64,000 nucleotides of DNA, from positions 1-64,000 of the forward strand of contig CAXXKO010000029.1 of assembly GCA_963666705.2 (NCBI GenBank). Direction: 5' to 3'. Numbering within the stretch: position 1 is the first letter of the stretch; the number at the start of each line of letters is the position of its first letter. The notes under the pieces were generated by a model. It was not told the DNA's origin, did not search any database, and worked only from the letters and a program-made list of their open reading frames with translations. Below, in pieces: positions 8,252 through 17,013 of this stretch. Both the position numbers and the translations under genes were made by a program. The DNA comes from G963666705 sp963666705. GTDB lineage: Bacteria > Pseudomonadota > Alphaproteobacteria > CADEGL01.

Positions 8252-8403
8252 CTAGAGCGGTTCCGCTTTGATCGGACCCACTCTAGCCCTATTTGTCGCT
8301 CGCGGCAGCGGACCGAGAGGTCCGCGCCTGCGCGGGCGCGCCGGACGACCGGCGGGCCGCCTTGCGGCCTGGAGCGATTCCAGTCGAGGTGGAAACGCTC
8401 TAG
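8252..8403 (+). repeat. MITE-like repeat, family B, copy 1
   Basis: An element of about 152 bp that begins CTAGAGCGGTTCC and ends GGAAACGCTCTAG, so the ends are inverted repeats flanked by CTAG. It contains a stem GCGGACC-GAGA-GGTCCGC and further GC-rich stems (GCGGGCGCGC, GGCGGGCCGCC). Other copies are at 16804, 22970 and 26742. No reading frame is conserved. It sits between the IS630 and IS1380 elements. Confidence 0.8.
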
Positions 8404-8473
8404 AGCCGAAGTCCGCTTCGGGCCGAAAGCAGCCGATTGGGCGGTGTCGGCATGGCGTGCCGTTTACTCTATA

Positions 8474-10116
8474 CCCCCATTTCCCAAGTGAACTCGATAT
8501 TCCATGCCCCGTGATGGGAATTCTGCTATAAGAATCAATATGTTGATGCATTGATGGAGCAGCAGGTATGGGACACCCGATGGGTGAATCGAAACGGGAC
8601 AGTTTACGGGTCGATTTTGACCGTCGCTTGAAGCTTGAATTCCATGGTTCCAAGATTACTTCTGACGCCGGGTTGCTCGCCTACCGGGAGCTTGACGATG
8701 CCCTCGGCCTGACTGAGATGGCCGAGGGTGTTTTCCAGGATAGCCGTACCGGCAAGAACGGATGGCACGGCAAGACGGGTCAGTTTCGCCAGTCCGTTTT
8801 CGGGCGCCTTGGCGGCTATGACGATGTGAACGACGCCGACCGTCTGGGACGCGATCCCGCCATGCGCTGGATTGTTGGCGGCAAGGCCATCGAAAGACAG
8901 GCCGCTTCCACCAGCCAGATGGGACGCTTCGAGACGGAGCTATTGGCCACCGACGAGAACGTTGAAGCCTTGGTCGACATGAACGGGGTGTGGATCGACA
9001 AGGTTCATGACCGCCATCCGCCGAAGATGATCATTCTCGACATGGACAGCAGCGTCAGCCCGACCCATGGCGAACAAGAGGGAACAGCGTACAATGGTCA
9101 CTTCGGCTGTACCTGCTACCATCCGCTATTCCTGTTCAACCAGTTCGGCGACTTGGAGAGATGTTCCCTGCGCCCCGGTAATGTTCACAGTGCCGACGGA
9201 TGGCGGAATGTTCTGGAGCCGGTGGTGATGCGCTATAAGGAAAGGAAGGTGCGGCTGTATTTTCGTGGCGATGCCGCCTTCGCCTCACCGGAGATATACG
9301 AATATCTCGAAGCCGAGGGATTACTCTACGTCATCCGCCTCAAAGCGAACGCGATTCTCCAGCGGAACATTGCCCATCTGCTTACGCGACCTGTCGGTCG
9401 CCCGCCCGACCATGTTCGCCGTTTCCACGCCAGCTTCAGCTATCAGGCCGGATCGTGGAACAAGAAGCGCCGTGTCGTGGCCAAAGTGGAGTGGCACCCC
9501 GGCGAGCTGGTTCCTCGCGTCGGTTTCATCGTCACTAATCTGTCGCGCCCTACCAAGCGGGTGGTGGCGTTCTATAATCACCGTGGCACGGCGGAGCAGC
9601 ACATCAAGGAAGGCAAGAACGCCATCAACTGGACCCGTCTGTCATGTCGCAAGTTCCGCAACAATGCCGTTCGGCTCCAGCTTCACGCCCTGGCCTACAA
9701 TCTGGGCAACTTCATGAGGACACTGGCTTTGCCGAAGGAGGTGGAGCACTGGTCGATGACGACGTTGCGCGACAAGCTGGTGAAGATCGGGGCCAAGGTT
9801 GTCCGACATGGCCGCTACGTTACGTTCCAATTGGCTGAGGTGGCGGTGCCGAGGGACCTGTTCCGGAAAATCCTGAGCTTGATTGATGATCTGCGACGAA
9901 GACCCGCTCCGGCGTAGGCCGAGGGAATCGACGGCGAGGAGAAAGCGACAGGAGAGGTGTGTCTGGATGGCGAGAAAAATGACCGAGTGGCCTTCCAAGC
10001 GCGGGCCGATTACCAAAATCATGCCATCGGATGGCTGCATAGGGGATACAGTTCCCTTGGCGGTGGGAAAGTGGTACGATTTCCACGAATTTGGATGGTA
10101 TATGGGGAATGTCGGC
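8474..10116 (+). mobile_element. IS1380-family insertion sequence, intact copy
   Basis: A 1643-bp element with one transposase gene. The boundaries were set by comparison with the second copy at 55203-58272: both start CCCCCATTTCCCAAG and end GGGGAATGTCGGC. This copy is flanked by TATA on each side (8470-8473 and 10117-10120), a 4-bp target duplication. The two copies look identical apart from the IS3 insertion in the second, indicating recent transposition. Confidence 0.8.
8568..9917 (+). CDS. IS1380 family transposase
   Basis: A 449-residue DDE transposase. Family features include ITSDAGLLAYRELDDALGL near the N-terminus, the first acidic segment MIILDMDSSVSPTHGEQEG, YFRGDAAFASPEIYEYLEAEG as the second Asp region, and GTAEQHIKEGKNAINWTRLSC as the terminal Glu region. 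It appears intact and is the only gene of its IS. An identical transposase, split by IS3, is at 55297-58073. Confidence 0.88.
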   Translation: MGHPMGESKRDSLRVDFDRRLKLEFHGSKITSDAGLLAYRELDDALGLTEMAEGVFQDSRTGKNGWHGKTGQFRQSVFGRLGGYDDVNDADRLGRDPAMRWIVGGKAIERQAASTSQMGRFETELLATDENVEALVDMNGVWIDKVHDRHPPKMIILDMDSSVSPTHGEQEGTAYNGHFGCTCYHPLFLFNQFGDLERCSLRPGNVHSADGWRNVLEPVVMRYKERKVRLYFRGDAAFASPEIYEYLEAEGLLYVIRLKANAILQRNIAHLLTRPVGRPPDHVRRFHASFSYQAGSWNKKRRVVAKVEWHPGELVPRVGFIVTNLSRPTKRVVAFYNHRGTAEQHIKEGKNAINWTRLSCRKFRNNAVRLQLHALAYNLGNFMRTLALPKEVEHWSMTTLRDKLVKIGAKVVRHGRYVTFQLAEVAVPRDLFRKILSLIDDLRRRPAPA

Positions 10117-10136
10117 TATATGTAGTGAATGTCTGT

Positions 10137-10154
10137 CTTAACCGGATAGGCACG
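10137..10154 (-). mobile_element. Degenerate IS1595-type end
   Basis: CTTAACCGGATAGGCACG resembles the inner-to-outer terminal sequence TTAACCGGATAGGGACG of the full IS1595 copies, with one change. With the matching end at 7006 it brackets the IS630/family B/IS1380 block. The flanking bases do not form an 8-bp duplication, so the two ends need not derive from one insertion. Confidence 0.5.
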
Positions 10155-10171
10155 CAATAAACATCCGACCG

Positions 10172-10237
10172 TCAATTCGGGCCTGTGCTGTCACCATAGA
10201 CCGAGCCAACGATGTCGCTGACGATGGAGCCGAGCAT
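10172..10237 (-). pseudogene. Possible N-terminal remnant of an ADP-ribosylglycohydrolase
   Basis: A short frame starting at an ATG at 10237 reads MLGSIVSDIVGSVYG and then runs out at a stop after six more residues. The opening MLGxIxxDIxGSVY is the characteristic start of ADP-ribosylglycohydrolase (DraG-type) proteins. The homology ends close to the IS1595-type end at 10154, consistent with truncation by the IS block. With only about 15 matching residues this is a tentative call. Confidence 0.35.
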
Positions 10238-10296
10238 GAGGGGACCAGCGTGTGGTGGAGGGACGGCGGGAGCCTGGATGATCCTCGAACGGCTGA

Positions 10297-11745
10297 TTAT
10301 TCGATCGCCTCGGCCTCGAGGATCTGGAGGTTCTCTTCGTCCTGCCGGGTGCGCTTGACCCACCATGCAACCTCGGGCGCGTACCACCAGGTGACGGTGC
10401 CGCCGCGCTTCATGGGGCGGTGGAACATCTCCAGCTCGACCATCTCCTCGTATTCGATGACATAGGCGGGGAACACGCCCGCCGGCACCACCACCTCCTC
10501 CCAGCCCGCGACCCGCGCGCTCCAAGTCACTTTGCCGAGGGGGATGCGCTCGCCCGCCTGGCACTGGAACATCATGGTGACGGGGCCGACTTCGTCCGGG
10601 CAGATCATGTTGATGGCGCCGCCGCCGGCACTCTCCTTCCCGGCTTCGAGCGGCCACAGCCCGTCGAGTGCTGAGCGGTCGTAGGCGATCTCGGCCGTCG
10701 GGCCCTGTCCCATGGGCATGACCGTCGGCCACATGGCGCGGAAATAGGTTACGCGCCCTTGTTGCCGCGCCTGGCTGGTCTCGAACTTGAGCCGCGCCTC
10801 GACCGACGTCACACCGTCCTCGGTCGCCCCGATCTCGCGTACCATGAACGTCCTTTGCCTTGGTAGCGGCTCGGCCGACGGCTTGAAAAAGTTGATAAGG
10901 TCGCCGATCGCCGCTTCCATCTCGTCCACTGGCGCTGCCGGTGTCGTCACCACCTGGATGTAGCTGACCGTGAGCCCGTCGCGCGGCGGGGCGTAGGCGA
11001 CGGGCCCCGGCGCCGCGGCCCCGGACGGCGCAACCAGGCGCTCGAGCACCCACTCCGGCGAGCCGAGATTGGGGTTGAGCAGGATGGCGATGGCACTGTC
11101 GTGGATCGCTTGTGCCGTATTGCCGAGCTCCTCGTGCGCTTTGCCCCGGCCGGAATAGACGGCCGAGCGGTAGGGCTTCAGGCTCAGCACCTGGTCGAAA
11201 TCCTCGACGGCGCCGGCATTGTCGCCCATGCGCACCCGCAGGTAGCCGCGGTTGCTGTAGGTGTCGACAGCGCGCGGGTCGAGCTCGAGCGAGGTGTCGT
11301 AGTCGGCCATGGCCTTTTCATAGTCCTTGAGGCGCGCGTAGGCGGCGCCGCGCCAGCGGTAGGACCAGGCCGACCGGGGGTCGAGCTCGATGGCCTTGTC
11401 GAAGTCGGGAATCGCCTCCTGGTACTGATCGAGGCGCGTCCGGGAGTAGGCGCGGTAGCGGTATATCCTGGGGTCGCCCGGATCGAGCTCGAGCGCCAGG
11501 TCGTAGTCCAGGATCGCTTGGGCGTGCTGGTCGAGGTCGTCGCGCCCGTCGCCCCGCGAGATATACGCGCCCGCGAGCTCGCGCCCCTCTACCGCGCCCG
11601 AATCGATAAGGCGCGTGCACGCCGCGACCCGGGCCTCGGCTTCGAGTTTGGTGTTGGCGCAGTCGCGCCGGTCGCCGGCCAGATCGCCGAGCGCCGGCGC
11701 CGCCAGCAAGATAAGGGCCGCCGCCAGAATCGTGATGCGCCTCAT
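10297..11745 (-). CDS. Secreted TPR-repeat protein
   Basis: A 482-residue protein with a Sec signal peptide (MRRITILAAALILLAAPALG). After a Cys-containing segment come at least four to five tetratricopeptide units with the consensus AxxDYDxALELDP (about residues 60-215). The C-terminal 250 residues have no repeat pattern and look like an extracytoplasmic domain rich in beta structure (VTYFRAMWPTVMPMG, GTVTWWYAPEVAWWVKR). The ATG at 11745 has GGGAGAACGG upstream. TPRs suggest protein-protein contacts in the periplasm. It is divergent from the Rieske gene. Confidence 0.75.
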   Translation of the reverse strand: MRRITILAAALILLAAPALGDLAGDRRDCANTKLEAEARVAACTRLIDSGAVEGRELAGAYISRGDGRDDLDQHAQAILDYDLALELDPGDPRIYRYRAYSRTRLDQYQEAIPDFDKAIELDPRSAWSYRWRGAAYARLKDYEKAMADYDTSLELDPRAVDTYSNRGYLRVRMGDNAGAVEDFDQVLSLKPYRSAVYSGRGKAHEELGNTAQAIHDSAIAILLNPNLGSPEWVLERLVAPSGAAAPGPVAYAPPRDGLTVSYIQVVTTPAAPVDEMEAAIGDLINFFKPSAEPLPRQRTFMVREIGATEDGVTSVEARLKFETSQARQQGRVTYFRAMWPTVMPMGQGPTAEIAYDRSALDGLWPLEAGKESAGGGAINMICPDEVGPVTMMFQCQAGERIPLGKVTWSARVAGWEEVVVPAGVFPAYVIEYEEMVELEMFHRPMKRGGTVTWWYAPEVAWWVKRTRQDEENLQILEAEAIE

Positions 11746-12518
11746 GGCCGTTCTCCCGGTTTCGTGCCCATGATCGAGCATGGATATTATAGATGGATCG
11801 CCCGCTCGGGAATGCAGCCGCATTCGCTTTGCCTGGCGCCGCGTCTATACTGGCGTGCGGTTTCGGGCTGAGGGGGAATTCGATGGCGGCACCGGACGGG
11901 GCGGCGTCCGAGGGGGAGATACTCGCGGCCCTGCGCGCGGCGCGCGCGCGGCCCATGGCCCAGGCGCTCTCCCTGCCGCCCCGCGCCTATAGCTGCCCCG
12001 AGTTCCACGCCCTCGAAGTGGAGCGCATCTTCCGCCGCGAATGGGTTTCCATCGGCCACGTGGACGAGATTCCCGCCCCCGGCGACTATTTCGCCACCGA
12101 CCTCGTGGGCGAGGAGATGGTGGCCGTGCGCGGCACGGACGGCGCCTTCCGCGTGCTTTCGAACGTCTGCCGCCACCGTTGCGCCCGCGTCGCCGGGGGC
12201 CGCGGCAATGCCAAGCAGCTCGTCTGCCCCTATCACGGCTGGGCTTACGGTCTCGACGGCGCCTTGCGGGCCGCGCGCTTCATGGGCCGTTCCGAGGATT
12301 TCGATATCGCCGACTGGCGCCTGCCAGCCATCAATGCCGAGCTCTGGAACGGCTTCATCTACGTGAATCTCGACGGTGACGCGGCGCCGCTCGCCCCCCG
12401 CCTCGCGGGCCTCGGCCCCCTCATCGACCACTATCATCCGGGAGAGATGCGCTTCTATCTGGGTGCCGAGGAGGTGTGGGACGTCAATTGGAAGGCGGTC
12501 ACCGAGAACTTTACCGAG

Positions 12519-13593
12519 CGTCCCTATCCGGTTAATGCAGGTAGCGACCGAGTGTTCTTTATATGTTCGCTCTAAGGGTGTACTGTTCCCGCCTCTGAGG
12601 ATTGGTCGGGAGACAGGGCATGAGCGGCTTGTTGACGTTCCAAGAGCGCTACCGAGACGAGGAATCGTGCATCCTGGCCTTGGCGGATCGACGCTGGCCG
12701 TCTGGGTTTGCGTGCGCCCGCTGCGGGCACCGGCGGGGCTATCGGCACAAGGCGCGGGCGCGCGTCTTCGAATGCGCGGCTTGCGGTCGTCAAGAGTCGG
12801 TGACGGCGGGAACCATCTTCCACCGCACCCGCACACCGTTGCCCAAATGGTTCCTGGCGGCGTGGTTGATGGGGCGGGACAAGCGCGGGGTCTCGGCCCT
12901 GTTCCTGGCGCGCGAGCTGGGGCTTCGCTATGAGACCGCATGGCTGATGGCTCACAAGCTGCGCCATGGCTTGGCGGAGCGGCCGGATGCGTTGCTGGAC
13001 GGCATGGTCGAGGTCGATGAGAGCTACTACGGCGGGCGCGGCAAGCCCGAGAGCCGGGGCCGCGGGATGGCCAATGCCAACAAGAGCCTGCTCGTGCTGG
13101 CGGTGGAGAAGGTGGCGGTGGCGCCGGGCAAGGGGGTCGAGGGCAGCGGCTTCGTCGCCGGCCGGGCGCGGCTTGCCATCCTGCCCCGGGCCAATGCCGA
13201 GCAGCTCGGCGGCTTCGTGCGGGCCGCCGTGACGCCGGGCGCGCGCCTGCTGACCGACGATTTCAAGGGCTATGCCGGGCTCGGCGCCGTCTACCGGCAC
13301 CAGCCCACCGTCCAAGGCCAAGGCAAGAACGCCGAGACGCAGATGCCGATCATCCACGTCCTGTTCAGCAACCTCAAGACCTGGCTCAACGGCACCTACC
13401 ATGGCGTCAGCGCCAAGCACTTGCCGCGCTATGGCCGGGAATGGGCCTATCGCTTCAACCGCCGCCGGCGGATCGACGACCTCGGCGACTTCGTCCTGAG
13501 CCGCGCCATGGCCCGGCCAACCATCACATACCGCCAGTTGATCCACGGTCTGCAACCCAACGACGCGCTACCTGCATTAACCGGATAGGGACG
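12519..13593 (+). mobile_element. IS1595-family insertion sequence, copy 1
   Basis: A 1075-bp element with terminal inverted repeats beginning CGTCCCTATCCGGTTAATGC and ending in the complement. It is flanked by the 8-bp direct repeat TTACCGAG (12511-12518 and 13594-13601). It interrupts the Rieske oxygenase gene. Two further copies of identical length are at 46498-47572 and 51038-52112. Confidence 0.92.
12620..13588 (+). CDS. IS1595 family transposase
   Basis: A 322-residue DDE transposase. The N-terminal zinc ribbon is CARCGHRRGYR...FECAACGRQ. The catalytic domain contains GMVEVDESYYGGRGK (first Asp), LLTDDFKGYAGLG (second Asp) and NLKTWLNGTYHGVSAKHLPRY near the end. The ATG at 12620 follows ACAGGG. 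The coding region runs into the right terminal inverted repeat, where the TAG stop lies, so its last six codons are part of the IS end. Confidence 0.9.
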   Translation: MSGLLTFQERYRDEESCILALADRRWPSGFACARCGHRRGYRHKARARVFECAACGRQESVTAGTIFHRTRTPLPKWFLAAWLMGRDKRGVSALFLARELGLRYETAWLMAHKLRHGLAERPDALLDGMVEVDESYYGGRGKPESRGRGMANANKSLLVLAVEKVAVAPGKGVEGSGFVAGRARLAILPRANAEQLGGFVRAAVTPGARLLTDDFKGYAGLGAVYRHQPTVQGQGKNAETQMPIIHVLFSNLKTWLNGTYHGVSAKHLPRYGREWAYRFNRRRRIDDLGDFVLSRAMARPTITYRQLIHGLQPNDALPALTG

Positions 13594-14092
13594 TTACCGA
13601 GAACTACCACACCATGCAGGTCCATCCCGGGACGCTGCACCGGATCGTGCCCACCCGGCTCATCCGCATGCTCGACCCGGGCGGCGCCTACCACGTTCAT
13701 TTAGAGCCCTATGGCGAGGAGGAAAACCGGCCCGCTGGCGAGCGGCACGAGGACGTGCCGGCGGCGGCGGCCGGCCACATCGTGCTGGTCGCGGTCTTCC
13801 CCTCGGCCACCTACGGCATGCATGCGCCCCAGACCTTCAGCTTCGCGATCCGCCCCGACGGCCCCTGCCGCTCCAAGATCAAGTGGGGCATCGCCGTGCG
13901 CGGCGGCCTCTCGGAGGCGGATCTCGGGGCGCTGCTCGCATCCTACGCCGACATCATCGCCGAGGACCGGGGCATCCTCGAGAACATGCAATCCGCCATC
14001 GCCGGCCGCCACGCCGCGCCCGGCCGCCTCTCCTACCTGGAGCAGTCGTCCTGGGAGCTCACGCGCTACATCGCGAACAAGGGGCTCGACAC

Positions 14093-14176
14093 ATGACCAC
14101 CACGAGCCTCGACGCCATCGTCGTCGTCGGCGGCCGCAACGCCGCCAAGCGTGTGCTGCGGGATATGGAACGGTGA
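14093..14176 (+). pseudogene. Short remnant resembling the start of an FAD/NAD(P) oxidoreductase
   Basis: A 27-codon frame whose ATG overlaps the TGA of the Rieske gene (ATGA). It reads MTTTSLDAIVVVGGRN and then AAKRVLRDMER before a stop. DAIVVxGGxN is how many Rossmann-fold FAD oxidoreductases begin, but here the helix after the glycines and all later sequence are missing. It may be the decayed start of a gene once co-transcribed with the Rieske oxygenase. The 128 bp after it hold no gene. Confidence 0.3.
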
Positions 14177-14303
14177 AAGGGACGGAGATTCCGAGTTTCA
14201 GGACCAGTGCGGCACGCCCCCCGGCCCCGCCTCCCACCCTCTCCTTGTTGAAACCCGGGCTTGGGCGTAGGCTCAAATCAGTTCGGCAACCAAATTCGGA
14301 GCG

Positions 14304-15089
14304 ATGGCTGAAGTAGCGCGCATTCACGACGTGCTGGCGGAGCGCGGGGCCGAGGCCCGGGGCGGGGCCGCGCCGCTGCCAGCCACCGATCTCACCGCCG
14401 GGCTTCCGGCGGAGGACGCGCCGGAGACCGCGGCGGTAACCGGGGCGCCCGCGGTCGATCACGTCTCCGGGCTGGTCGCCATCCGCTACCGCGACGCCAA
14501 TGGCAACCGCGCCACCCGCCGCATCACGGTGCGGCGGGTGTGGGAGCTCGGGGACCGCCTCGTCATCGACGCCTATTGCCACGAGCGCGAGGCGGCACGC
14601 CGCTTTGACGCCGCCCACATCGAGGAGCTGATCGACCTCTCGACGGGCGAGACGTTCGATGACGCCCCCTGGTTCCTGCGCCACCATGTGGCCCTCGACC
14701 CGGCCGTCGGCGGCGCCAAGGCTGCCGCCACGCGCCGGGCCATCGACCGGGTTCGCCCCGACCTCGCGATCTTCGCCTTCCTGGCGGCGTGCGACGGCAG
14801 CTTCGATGCGAGCGAGCGCGACGCCATCCTCGAATACGTCGCCGGGCGCTGCGGCGATCTCGATTACGACCGCGCGCGCATCGCCGGCTATGTCGCGCGC
14901 CTGCATCCCGACGCGGACAGCTTCTTCGCCGCGATTCAGACCCTGGCCACCCGCGCCGACGCCGACTTGGCGGCCCTGGGCCAGGGCGCCGTCGCCGTGG
15001 TCGAGGCCGACGGCGTGATCGACGATGCCGAAGCCAGGTTCATCGCCGCCATGCACGCGGCCCTCGCCGAGCACGGCGTCGCGATGTGA
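14304..15089 (+). CDS. TerB-like / WYL-like domain protein
   Basis: A 261-residue cytoplasmic protein. Residues about 50-125 (VAIRYRDANGNRATRRITVRRVWELGDRLVIDAYCHEREAARRFDAAHIEEL) look like a WYL-type beta-barrel. Residues about 150-255 (LAIFAFLAACDGSFDASERDAILEYV, GVIDDAEARFIAAM) match the helical TerB fold with its paired acidic DGxxDxxE motifs. Such fusions are usually annotated as TerB family or tellurite-resistance-like, with no firm biochemical role. The start ATG is at 14304; the long Ala/Pro-rich N-terminus is probably disordered. It stands alone. Confidence 0.6.
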   Translation: MAEVARIHDVLAERGAEARGGAAPLPATDLTAGLPAEDAPETAAVTGAPAVDHVSGLVAIRYRDANGNRATRRITVRRVWELGDRLVIDAYCHEREAARRFDAAHIEELIDLSTGETFDDAPWFLRHHVALDPAVGGAKAAATRRAIDRVRPDLAIFAFLAACDGSFDASERDAILEYVAGRCGDLDYDRARIAGYVARLHPDADSFFAAIQTLATRADADLAALGQGAVAVVEADGVIDDAEARFIAAMHAALAEHGVAM

Positions 15090-15098
15090 GGCTGGCGC

Positions 15099-15440
15099 TT
15101 ACGGGGCTGCCCCGCTGAAATCGATGCTCTCCCGCACCCATGGTGTGAGGGCGGGCGGGTCGTCGGCAAGGGCTTCGGGCACGAGTGCGTAGTCCTTCTT
15201 GATGGGTGCCTTCGGGAAGTAGCGGAGCGGCGCGCCGCCGGCCTCGATCAGCGCCGCCCGCGATGCCTCCGGCAGCTTGAGCGCGAGGCCCACCGGTGTC
15301 AGCGTCATGAAGATGCGACCGCCCGCATAGGCCGCGGCGCCACTGAAGAAGTGTTTGCACGTGATTTCGGTGCCCGACGCGAGGTCCGGTGCCATCCGTT
15401 CCAGAAGTGCCCGCAAGGCAACCAGATAGGTTTCGACCAT
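15099..15440 (-). CDS. TfoX/Sxy N-terminal domain protein
   Basis: A 113-residue single-domain protein that covers only the TfoX N-terminal domain. The motifs EITCKHFFSGAAAYAGGRIFMTLTPVGLALKLPEASRAALIEAGGAPLRYFP and the closing KKDYALVPEAL are typical. In gammaproteobacteria TfoX activates competence genes with CRP, but stand-alone N-terminal domains in alphaproteobacteria have no proven role. The ATG at 15440 gives the compact domain; a TTG ten codons upstream is also in frame. It ends 10 bp from the convergent TerB/WYL gene. Confidence 0.75.
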   Translation of the reverse strand: MVETYLVALRALLERMAPDLASGTEITCKHFFSGAAAYAGGRIFMTLTPVGLALKLPEASRAALIEAGGAPLRYFPKAPIKKDYALVPEALADDPPALTPWVRESIDFSGAAP

Positions 15441-15566
15441 TCCCGTCCCCGCGAAGCCACCACGCGCCAATCAAAGGGCGCCAGCCTACAAAATTTCGCT
15501 TAGACTGACCCCGCCCAAGCAAATTCCCCACCAGCGCAAACCATACCAGCCCGCAAGCCGCCGATC

Positions 15567-16769
15567 ATGCCAAGCCCGGTCCTTATCCCGAACGCGACCG
15601 CGCGGCGCCTCTTCCTCGCGCGCCAGGCGCTGTCGCGGCCACCGCGCCAGAGGCTCGGTGCCGGTGGCCTCCTCGAATTGATCGAGGCGCTCGGCTTCGT
15701 GCAGGTCGATTCGATCAGCACCGTGGCCCGCGCCCACCACATGATCCTCTTCGCCCGCAACCAGACCTACCGGCCGGCCCATCTCGACCGCCTGCTCGAG
15801 CGGGACCGCAGCCTGTTCGAGCATTGGACCCATGACGCGGCGGTCATCCCCACGGCCTATTACCGCTACTGGCACCACCGCTTCGACCGCGAGCGGCGCG
15901 ACCTGGTGAAGCGCTGGCGCAAATGGCGGCGCGAGGGCTTCGAGCACGCGCTCGAGTCCGTGCTGGAGACGGTACGCGCGGGCGGGCCGACCATGGCGCG
16001 CGACCTGGGCCAGGGGATGAAGAAGCCCGCCGGCGGCTGGTGGGACTGGCACCCGGAGAAGACGGCGCTCGAATACCACTGGCGCACCGGCGCCCTCGCC
16101 ATCGCCCGGCGCCGAGGGTTCCAGAAGGTCTACGACCTCTCGGAGCGGGTCATCCCCGACGATCGTCGCGCGGACCGGGCGGGCAGGAACGAGTTCGTCG
16201 ATTGGGCCTGCCGCTCGGCCCTCGCGCGCCTGGGCGCCGCGACCGCGGGCGAGATCGCCGCCTTCTGGGACCTGGTTGCCCCGCGCCAGGCCGGCGACTG
16301 GTGCCGGCGGCGGCTGGCGGCCGGCGACCTGATCGAGGTCCTGGTCGAGCCCGCCGACGGCGCCCGCCCGCGCAAGGCCTTCGCCTTCCCCGACCTGCCG
16401 GCGCAATTGCGCGACCTGCCCGCGCCGCCCGCGCGCATCCGCGTTCTCTCCCCCTTCGATCCCCTGATTCGGGACCGCGCCCGGTGCCGGCTTCTGTTCG
16501 GCTTCGACTACCGTATCGAGGTCTTCGTACCGGCGGCCAAGCGCGAATACGGCTACTACGTCTTCCCCCTCCTCGAAGACGACCGCCTCTTCGGCCGCAT
16601 CGACATGAAGCACGACAAGGGCGTGCTTCGCGTCACCGGCCTGTGGCTCGAGCCCGGCGTGAAGCTCGGCAAGGGCCGCCGCGCGGCCCTCGACGCCGAG
16701 CTCGACCGCCAGCGCCGCTTCGTGGGCGCCGAGAAGGTGGTGTTCGCGGACGGGTACATGCGGACGTAA
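15567..16769 (+). CDS. YcaQ-type winged-helix DNA glycosylase (HTH_42 family)
   Basis: A 400-residue protein matching the AlkZ/YcaQ family of glycosylases that unhook DNA interstrand crosslinks. The proposed catalytic motif is GFVQVDSIS with Gln46-x-Asp48, the QxD form found in the YcaQ/AlkX branch rather than the QxQ form of AlkZ. Other family features are ARAHHMILFARN, FEHWTHDAAVIP, and the C-terminal VLSPFDPLIRDRARCRLLFGFDYRIEVFVPAAKREYGYYVFPLL. The length is usual for the family. It is monocistronic. Confidence 0.85.
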   Translation: MPSPVLIPNATARRLFLARQALSRPPRQRLGAGGLLELIEALGFVQVDSISTVARAHHMILFARNQTYRPAHLDRLLERDRSLFEHWTHDAAVIPTAYYRYWHHRFDRERRDLVKRWRKWRREGFEHALESVLETVRAGGPTMARDLGQGMKKPAGGWWDWHPEKTALEYHWRTGALAIARRRGFQKVYDLSERVIPDDRRADRAGRNEFVDWACRSALARLGAATAGEIAAFWDLVAPRQAGDWCRRRLAAGDLIEVLVEPADGARPRKAFAFPDLPAQLRDLPAPPARIRVLSPFDPLIRDRARCRLLFGFDYRIEVFVPAAKREYGYYVFPLLEDDRLFGRIDMKHDKGVLRVTGLWLEPGVKLGKGRRAALDAELDRQRRFVGAEKVVFADGYMRT

Positions 16770-16803
16770 CGCTAATCCGCGTCCCAGTGGGGCGAACGCG
16801 ACA

Positions 16804-16955
16804 CTAGAGCGTTTCTAGTTCGACTGGAATCGCTCCAGGCCGCAAGGCGGCCCGCCGGTCGCCCGGCGCGCCCGCGCAGGCGCGGACCTCTTGGTCCGCT
16901 GCCGCGAGCGACAAATAGGGCTAGAGTGGGTCCGATCAAAGCGGAACCGCTCTAG
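16804..16955 (-). repeat. MITE-like repeat, family B, copy 2
   Basis: An inverted copy of the family B element, bounded by CTAG at 16804 and 16952. The internal stem is GCGGACC-AAGA-GGTCCGC on the minus strand. It lies just downstream of the YcaQ-type gene. Confidence 0.8.
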
Positions 16956-17013
16956 AATCCCCCTCTCCCCGTGCGGAGAGGGTTCCGAGCGTCGAATTCG
17001 AACCACTGGAATT

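Larger units (their letters stand above)
11883..14096 (+). pseudogene. Rieske [2Fe-2S] oxygenase large subunit gene split by IS1595
   Basis: The first part (11883-12518) starts at an ATG preceded by GAGGGGG. It carries a Rieske cluster motif Cys96-x-His98 ... Cys115-x2-His118 (NVCRHRC, VCPYHGW). It stops at WKAVTENF, exactly where the mononuclear-iron domain begins. The second part (13602-14096) resumes with TENYHTMQVHPGTLHR and runs to the natural stop. An IS1595 copy and an 8-bp duplication TTACCGAG separate them. Joined, the protein would be about 375 residues, the size of ring-hydroxylating or N-demethylating Rieske oxygenases. As it stands no full enzyme can be made. Confidence 0.85.

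Noticed and set aside
12602..12620. Upstream TTG start for the IS1595 transposases
   Set aside because: The ATG six codons later has a ribosome binding-like ACAGGG directly upstream, and the protein family begins near it.
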